Positions 58,424 to 64,000 of a stretch of 64,000 nucleotides of DNA are shown one piece after another. The notes beneath the pieces were generated by a model. That model did not search any database and had not been told where the DNA came from. It worked only from the letters and a program-made list of their open reading frames with translations. The stretch is from the NCBI GenBank assembly GCA_028994555.1, contig JARDVN010000001.1:744001-808000 (forward strand), given 5' to 3'. Made by a program: the position numbers and the translations under genes. This stretch comes from Citrobacter amalonaticus. GTDB lineage: Bacteria; Pseudomonadota; Gammaproteobacteria; Enterobacterales; Enterobacteriaceae. Every line of letters begins with the position of its first letter. The first letter of the stretch is position 1.

Positions 58424-59274
58424 TCGCTCTGGTGACTGAGATGACGCCACTGACTGGGCGTCATCCCGGTTTCCCGCGTAAACACCACCGAAAAGTAGTT
58501 ACTGTCCTCAAAACCGCACTGCATCGAAATTTCACTGATCATCAACCGACTGTGCTGAAGAAGATATTGCGCATGACAAACGCGGACCTGCCGCTGATAC
58601 TGGTTAATCGTCATCCCGGTCTGACTGCGAAACTGCTGGCGCAACACGCGCTCACTGCACGCTTCCTGCTCGCAAAATTCATCCAGCGCAAACGGGCGCT
58701 CAAGGCTGCCAGCCAGCGCGGTGATGAGTTTATCCAGTAACGTTTCGCTGGAGGTTGCCATCGCCGTGTCGGTGGCATAACGGTGGCGTTTCAGCGTCAT
58801 CACCAGTTGACCAAACAGCAGTTCCGCCAGGTCGTTAGCGAGCGGATCGTGCTGGGTACTTTCATGCTCAAGCTGGCTTATCACCTGGCGGGCCTGCGCC
58901 ATGCCAACGCTGCCCAACCGCCAGTGCGGCTGCCGCGGGGTACCGTTAAATCCCGGAATTGCGCTCTCCCAACCCAGATTCAGCTTCAGCCGCTCCGGGC
59001 AATAGATAATGTTCTGCAACACGAGGTCGTTAACGGAGGTGTAGGAGTGTTTGTCTTCGGCGCGAATATAAAACAGATCGCCACGGGTGATGCGATAGGG
59101 ACGGTCATTCAGCACGTGCAAACCGTTGCCGCGCCAGACCATCACCAGCTCACAAAAATCATGCGTATGCTCAGCAAACACATTTTGCGGATAGCGATCG
59201 GCAACGGCGACGGCTTGCCCGGCATTCGCAAAGAAATCGTCTTTTAAAAGCACCAGATGATTCGCCACCAGCAT
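58420..59274 (-). CDS. rhaR: RhaR, AraC-family activator of rhaSR
   Basis: 284-aa rhamnose-responsive activator. N-terminal cupin-like domain ([20 protein letters not shown]) and C-terminal double HTH ([40 protein letters not shown]). ATG at 59274 with GGGAAG upstream. Separated from rhaS by a 131-bp gap holding a REP element, unlike the tight spacing in E. coli. Confidence 0.95.
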   Translation of the reverse strand: MLVANHLVLLKDDFFANAGQAVAVADRYPQNVFAEHTHDFCELVMVWRGNGLHVLNDRPYRITRGDLFYIRAEDKHSYTSVNDLVLQNIIYCPERLKLNLGWESAIPGFNGTPRQPHWRLGSVGMAQARQVISQLEHESTQHDPLANDLAELLFGQLVMTLKRHRYATDTAMATSSETLLDKLITALAGSLERPFALDEFCEQEACSERVLRQQFRSQTGMTINQYQRQVRVCHAQYLLQHSRLMISEISMQCGFEDSNYFSVVFTRETGMTPSQWRHLSHQSD

Positions 59275-59278
59275 CTTC

Positions 59279-59352
59279 CCTGCCGGATGGCGCTTCGCTT
59301 ATCCGGCCACAAATTACGTCAACACCCAGGCCGGATTAGACATCCGGCATCA
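59279..59352. repeat. REP element between rhaS and rhaR
   Basis: TGCCGGATGGCGCTTCGCTT-ATCCGGCC and GGCCGGATTAGACATCCGGC: inverted units inside the rhaSR operon. Confidence 0.75.
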
Positions 59353-59405
59353 TAGAACGATGATTATTCACATTCTGGCGGCAAAAAACGTTGATAGTAT
59401 TCGCG

Positions 59406-60242
59406 TTACTGAAGTAACGCATCTCGCCCCTGGCGGATGTCGCGCGGTGACCAGTTGAATTCACGGCGAAACAGAGTCGAAAAGTGGTTACTGTCGCCAA
59501 AACCGCAGCGATAGGCGATCTCCGTGACGCTTTCATCGCTATGACGTAACAAGTGACGGGCTTTGATCAGACGCAGGCGGTTGAGATAACGCTGCGGCGT
59601 CAACCCGGTTTGCTGTTTCAACTGGCGATGCAACGTGCGCAGAGAAAGCGAAAACCGTTCGGCCAGCGCCTCCCAGCAGACCTCCTCCGCAAAATGGTCT
59701 TCCAGCCAGGCTATCAGATGATTCAGCCGCGCATCGTTATTTTCCGCCCCTTCCATCAGGCTGCTTTTGCGTAACAGCACCAACAACTGCATAAACAGAA
59801 TTTCGCGATGGGCCAGGCCGGGAAGATCGCTCTCATCGCCATCCTGTTCCATCTTTGCCACCAGTTGCCGCACCTGTTGGAGCACGCTTTGGTTCACTCG
59901 CCAGTGGGAAGGATAGACGCCGTCCAGCTCCTGCGGCAGTAGCTGATTCAGCCCGGATAAAAACTGGAACGCATCGGGCGAGCGATAGAGCACATTCGTC
60001 AGGCAAAGATTATCCGTATGTTCATATAAGTGTCGATCATGGTCGCGAACAAAGCAGACCGTACCGCCGCTGATGGTGTAGGGCTGGCCGTTAAACACAT
60101 GAATACCCGTGCCATGTTCAACTATCACAATCTCATGGAAATCATGGTGATGCTCAGGAAAAGCGGACTGCGGAAGCCGGGGTTCAATGGCCACGGGCGC
60201 ATTACCTGATGGAAAAAAATCCACGCTGTGCAGTACGGTCAT
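59406..60242 (-). CDS. rhaS: RhaS, AraC-family activator of rhaBAD and rhaT
   Basis: 278-aa activator. Cupin region [20 protein letters not shown] and C-terminal HTHs [20 protein letters not shown] and [20 protein letters not shown]. First gene of rhaSR, divergent from rhaBAD. Confidence 0.97.
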   Translation of the reverse strand: MTVLHSVDFFPSGNAPVAIEPRLPQSAFPEHHHDFHEIVIVEHGTGIHVFNGQPYTISGGTVCFVRDHDRHLYEHTDNLCLTNVLYRSPDAFQFLSGLNQLLPQELDGVYPSHWRVNQSVLQQVRQLVAKMEQDGDESDLPGLAHREILFMQLLVLLRKSSLMEGAENNDARLNHLIAWLEDHFAEEVCWEALAERFSLSLRTLHRQLKQQTGLTPQRYLNRLRLIKARHLLRHSDESVTEIAYRCGFGDSNHFSTLFRREFNWSPRDIRQGRDALLQ

Positions 60243-60542
60243 GATGGCTTCCTGAGCGAATGAACATGCCCAAAATAGTAATTAAGGGTTAGCCACCGCA
60301 CCTTAAATTTTTGACGCGAAACCGCGCAAACACGGTCAATTTTTCAAGAAAGGGCGGGAAAGATCCGGAAATGCGGACGGCGTCACATCCGGGAAGAACA
60401 GGCTAATTACCGGAAACTGTGAAGGTTATCACGTTCATCTTTGCTATCTTGCCAGCGGCCAATTTTGCCTGTCAGTAACAAGAAGGTGAGCGTTTACGAG
60501 GTTTTCTAGACTGGGCCTAATGAAACTCAGAAGGACCTCACT
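60243..60542. promoter_or_regulatory. rhaSR/rhaBAD divergent control region
   Basis: 300 bp without a gene. ATCTTTGCTATCTTGCCAG and CCAATTTTGCCTGTCAGTAA (60437-60480) correspond to the paired RhaS half-sites of rhaBAD. A -10-like TAGACT lies at about 60508 and AGAAGGA precedes rhaB. RhaR and CRP sites are expected nearby but not resolved. Confidence 0.75.
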
Positions 60543-62012
60543 ATGACTTTTCACCATTGTGTCGCTGTCGATCTTGGCGCCTCCAGCGGACGGGTAATGC
60601 TGGCACGCTATGACAGTGAACATCGCACTCTGACGCTGCGTGAAATTCACCGCTTCGTTAACTGCCTGCAAAATCAGGACGGTTTCGACACATGGGATCT
60701 CGACAGTCTCGAAGACGCCATTCGCCTGGGCCTGGAAAAAGTCTGCGATGAAGGCATTCGCATCGACAGTATCGGCATTGATACCTGGGGCGTGGACTAT
60801 GTCCTGCTCGATAAGCAAGGCCAGCGCGTCGGGCTACCCGTGTCTTACCGTGACAGCCGCACCACAGGCGTAATGCAGCGCGCACAGGAACAGCTCGGTA
60901 AAGGCAACATTTACCAACGCAGCGGGATTCAGTTCCTGCCGTTTAACACGCTCTACCAGTTGCGCGCGCTGGTCGAGCAGCAGCCGGAACGGCTTTCTCA
61001 GGTGGCACACGCGCTACTGATCCCCGATTACTTTAGTTTCCGGCTGACCGGCGAACTGAACTGGGAATACACCAACGCCACCACCACGCAACTGGTCAAT
61101 ATCAACAGCGACGACTGGGATGACACATTGCTGGCGTGGACGGGCGTAGACAAAGCGTGGTTCGGTCGTCCTACCCATCCGGGTAATGTGATTGGTTACT
61201 GGATTTGCCCGCAGAAAAATCGCATTCCCGTCGTCGCGGTCGCCAGCCACGACACCGCCAGCGCAGTGATCGCCTCGCCGCTGGCCGACAAACACAGCGC
61301 GTATCTCTCCTCCGGCACCTGGTCGTTAATGGGCTTTGAAAGCCGAACGCCTTACACCAACGACGCCGCGCTGGCGGCCAACATTACCAATGAAGGCGGC
61401 GCGGAAGGCCGTTATCGGGTACTGAAAAATATCATGGGGCTTTGGCTGCTGCAGCGCGTACTGAAAGAGCGTCAGGTGCGCAATCTGCCTGCGTTGATCG
61501 CGGCAACAGAGGCGCTGCCCGCCTGCCGCTCTCTGATTAACCCAAATGACGATCGCTTTATTAATCCTGCCGATATGAGCGCCGAAATTCAGGCCGCCTG
61601 TCGTGAATCCGGCCAGCCGGTACCAAACAGCGATGCGGAACTGGCGCGCTGTATTTTCGACAGCCTGGCGCTGCTGTACGCCGATGTGTTGCAGGAACTG
61701 GCGGCACTGCGCGGCGAAACCTTCAGCCAGTTGCACATTGTCGGCGGCGGCTGTCAGAACGCCCTGCTGAATCAACTCTGCGCCGATGCCTGCGGCATTC
61801 GTGTGATGGCCGGCCCTGTTGAAGCCTCCACGCTCGGCAACATCGGTATCCAGTTGATGACGCTGGATGAGCTGAGCAATGTCGATGACTTCCGCCAGGT
61901 CGTCACCGCCAACTACGACCTGACGACTTTTATCCCTAATCCTGACAGTGAAATTGCCCGCTACGTTGCGCAATTTCATTCAAAACGACAGACAAAGGAG
62001 CTTTGCGCATGA
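60543..62012 (+). CDS. rhaB: RhaB, L-rhamnulose kinase
   Basis: 489-aa FGGY-family kinase making L-rhamnulose 1-phosphate. [18 protein letters not shown] at the N-terminus, [13 protein letters not shown], and [19 protein letters not shown] in the ATP site. The stop overlaps the rhaA start (ATGA). Confidence 0.98.
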   Translation: MTFHHCVAVDLGASSGRVMLARYDSEHRTLTLREIHRFVNCLQNQDGFDTWDLDSLEDAIRLGLEKVCDEGIRIDSIGIDTWGVDYVLLDKQGQRVGLPVSYRDSRTTGVMQRAQEQLGKGNIYQRSGIQFLPFNTLYQLRALVEQQPERLSQVAHALLIPDYFSFRLTGELNWEYTNATTTQLVNINSDDWDDTLLAWTGVDKAWFGRPTHPGNVIGYWICPQKNRIPVVAVASHDTASAVIASPLADKHSAYLSSGTWSLMGFESRTPYTNDAALAANITNEGGAEGRYRVLKNIMGLWLLQRVLKERQVRNLPALIAATEALPACRSLINPNDDRFINPADMSAEIQAACRESGQPVPNSDAELARCIFDSLALLYADVLQELAALRGETFSQLHIVGGGCQNALLNQLCADACGIRVMAGPVEASTLGNIGIQLMTLDELSNVDDFRQVVTANYDLTTFIPNPDSEIARYVAQFHSKRQTKELCA

Positions 62013-63268
62013 CCACTCAACTGGAACAAGCCTGGGAACTGGCGAAACACCGCTTCGCCGCAGTAGGTATTGATGTCGAGGAGGCGCTGCGCCAGCTCGA
62101 TCGTCTGCCGGTCTCGATGCACTGCTGGCAGGGCGACGACGTAGCCGGATTTGAAAACCCGGAAGGATCGCTCACCGGCGGTATCCAGGCCACCGGCAAC
62201 TACCCGGGTAAAGCACGTAATGCCCATGAGCTACGCGCCGATCTGGAGCAGGCGCTCAGCCTGATCCCCGGTCCAAAACGCCTGAATCTACATGCGATTT
62301 ACCTGGAATCCGACACCCCGGTCGCCCGGGACAAAATCAAACCGGAACACTTTAAAAACTGGGTCGAGTGGGCGAAAGCACATCAGCTTGGTCTGGATTT
62401 CAACCCGTCCTGCTTCTCGCATCCGCTGAGCGCCGACGGCTTCACGCTGGCGCACGCCGATGACACCATCCGTCAGTTCTGGATCGATCACTGTAAAGCC
62501 AGCCGCCGCGTATCCGCCTACTTTGGCGAACAACTGGGTACGCCGTCGGTGATGAATATCTGGATCCCCGACGGTATGAAAGATATCACCGTGGACCGCC
62601 TGGCCCCGCGCCAGCGCCTGATGGACGCGCTGGATGAGGTCATCAGCGAAAAGCTGGACCCGGCGCACCATATCGATGCCGTCGAAAGCAAACTTTTTGG
62701 TATCGGCGCGGAAAGCTACACCGTCGGCTCCAACGAGTTCTACATGGGTTATGCCACCAGCCGTCAGACCGCGCTATGTCTGGATGCGGGCCACTTCCAT
62801 CCGACAGAAGTGATCTCCGACAAAATCTCCGCCGCCATGCTGTATGTGCCGCGTCTGCTGCTGCACGTAAGCCGTCCGGTGCGTTGGGACAGCGACCACG
62901 TGGTGCTGCTGGATGATGAAACCCAGGCGATTGCCAGCGAAATCGTGCGTCACAACCTGTTCGACCGCGTACACATCGGTCTCGACTTCTTCGATGCTTC
63001 CATCAACCGCATCGCCGCATGGGTTATCGGCACCCGCAACATGAAAAAAGCGCTGCTGCGTGCCCTGCTGGAACCGACTGAACACCTGCGCCAGCTTGAA
63101 GCCAGCGGCGATTACACCGCACGCCTGGCGTTGCTGGAAGAGCAAAAATCGCTGCCGTGGCAGGCGGTCTGGGAAATGTATTGCCAGCGTCATGACACGC
63201 CAGCCGGCAGCCAGTGGCTGGAAAGCGTTCGCGCCTACGAGAAGGAGATTTTAAGCCAGCGCGGTTAA
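62009..63268 (+). CDS. rhaA: RhaA, L-rhamnose isomerase
   Basis: 419-aa Mn-dependent TIM-barrel isomerase converting L-rhamnose to L-rhamnulose. [22 protein letters not shown], and [17 protein letters not shown] with the metal-binding residues are present. AAAGGAG precedes the ATG within the rhaB end. Confidence 0.98.
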   Translation: MTTQLEQAWELAKHRFAAVGIDVEEALRQLDRLPVSMHCWQGDDVAGFENPEGSLTGGIQATGNYPGKARNAHELRADLEQALSLIPGPKRLNLHAIYLESDTPVARDKIKPEHFKNWVEWAKAHQLGLDFNPSCFSHPLSADGFTLAHADDTIRQFWIDHCKASRRVSAYFGEQLGTPSVMNIWIPDGMKDITVDRLAPRQRLMDALDEVISEKLDPAHHIDAVESKLFGIGAESYTVGSNEFYMGYATSRQTALCLDAGHFHPTEVISDKISAAMLYVPRLLLHVSRPVRWDSDHVVLLDDETQAIASEIVRHNLFDRVHIGLDFFDASINRIAAWVIGTRNMKKALLRALLEPTEHLRQLEASGDYTARLALLEEQKSLPWQAVWEMYCQRHDTPAGSQWLESVRAYEKEILSQRG

Positions 63269-63275
63269 CCCATTA

Positions 63276-63338
63276 TTGCCGGATGGCGCTGCGCTTATCC
63301 GGCCTACTGAATACTCAATGCCATCGGGCATTCAATAA
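63276..63338. repeat. REP element between rhaA and rhaD
   Basis: TGCCGGATGGCGCTGCGCTT-ATCCGGCCTAC followed by a partial second unit GCCATCGGGC. Confidence 0.8.
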
Positions 63339-63354
63339 AACAGGTACACCCTTT

Positions 63355-64000
63355 ATGCAAAATATTCTCGATGCCTGGTTTGTCCAGGGAATGATTAAAG
63401 CCACCTCCGACGCCTGGCTAAAAGGCTGGGACGAGCGCAACGGCGGCAATCTGACGCTACGCCTTGACGAAGCCGACATCACCCCCCTTCAGCGCCGACT
63501 TCCATAAAACACCGCGCTACATTGCCCTGAGCCAGCCAATGCCGCTGCTGGCGAACACGCCATTTATCGTGACCGGTTCGGGAAAATTCTTTCGTAACGT
63601 ACAACTCGAGCCGGCCGCTAATTTAGGCATCGTGAAAGTAGACAGCGACGGGGCGGGATACCACATTCTCTGGGGACTGACGAACGACGCGGTGCCGACC
63701 TCTGAGCTGCCAGCTCACTTCCTGTCGCACTGTGAACGCATCAAAACAACCCACGGTAAAGATCGCGTGATCATGCATTGCCACGCCACCAACCTGATAG
63801 CCCTGACCTATGTGCTGGAAAACAGCACCGCGCTTTTCACCCGCAAGCTGTGGGAAGGCAGCACCGAATGTCTGGTGGTCTTCCCGGATGGCGTGGGCAT
63901 TCTGCCGTGGATGGTGCCGGGAACCGACGAGATAGGCCAGGCCACCGCGCAAGAAATGCAGAAACATTCGCTGGTACTGTGGCCATTCCACGGCGTGTTC
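63355..64000 (+). CDS. rhaD: RhaD, rhamnulose-1-phosphate aldolase (frameshifted, cut by the window end)
   Basis: Zinc-dependent class II aldolase splitting L-rhamnulose 1-phosphate into dihydroxyacetone phosphate and L-lactaldehyde. [20 protein letters not shown] and [19 protein letters not shown] open the protein; [18 protein letters not shown] carries zinc-binding histidines. C6 at 63482-63487 breaks the frame; five restores [20 protein letters not shown]. About 215 of 275 residues lie in the window. Confidence 0.95.

Overview
This is an Enterobacteriaceae chromosome segment from the Escherichia/Salmonella/Citrobacter clade; Citrobacter is my best guess. The gene order matches the 88-89 min region of E. 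coli almost gene for gene: pflD-frwBC / ptsA-fsaB-gldA / yijE / katG / metF / metLB / metJ / yiiX / rpmE / priA / cytR / ftsN / hslVU / menA / rraA / zapB / glpFKX / fpr / yiiR / yiiQ / tpiA / cdh / sbp / pfkA / fieF / cpxPRA / yiiM / kdgT / sodA / rhaT / rhaRS / rhaBAD. Family and gene assignments come from recognising the translated proteins; no database search was run.

Layout. 1-7.5 kb: a fructose-like PTS and anaerobic C3/C6 metabolism cluster, then the YijE exporter. 7.5-16.6 kb: catalase-peroxidase and the methionine regulon (metF, metL, metB, metJ with tandem met boxes), with a LysR/carboxymuconolactone-decarboxylase pair between metF and metL. 16.7-27.4 kb: accessory DNA between yiiX and rpmE. 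On the minus strand it holds a full-length Rhs polymorphic toxin with its probable membrane immunity gene, a displaced Rhs C-terminal tip with a second small membrane protein, a scrap of a third rhs copy and a Sel1-repeat protein. These are followed by a second copy of the metJ 3' end, a GPH-family sugar symporter and a KdgM-type porin gene destroyed by IS1. 27.7-36.6 kb: replication restart, nucleoside regulation, division, HslVU protease, menaquinone, RraA and ZapB. 36.9-43.4 kb: glycerol uptake and gluconeogenesis, Fpr, TpiA. 43.4-46.3 kb: two DASS-type anion transporters between tpiA and cdh. 46.4-53.4 kb: cdh, sbp, pfkA, fieF and the Cpx envelope-stress system, including the 3'-UTR sRNA CpxQ. 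53.5-57.1 kb: yiiM, a DapA-family lyase next to kdgT, sodA. 57.4-64 kb: the rhamnose regulon. REP/BIME palindromes lie in many intergenic gaps.

A striking property of the sequence is that about 30 reading frames of otherwise intact genes are broken, always at a homopolymer and nearly always by one extra base in a G/C run of 5-6. I read these as base-calling errors, not gene decay, and the coordinates below give the full repaired span of each gene with the position of each suspect run.

How the parts connect. FrwABC, FsaB and GldA form a sugar-phosphate and glycerol/dihydroxyacetone module. MetJ represses metB-metL, metF and itself through the met boxes. KdgT and the DapA-like enzyme may form a 2-keto-3-deoxy acid module. 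RhaSR control rhaBAD and rhaT. The Rhs region is the most interesting accessory element.
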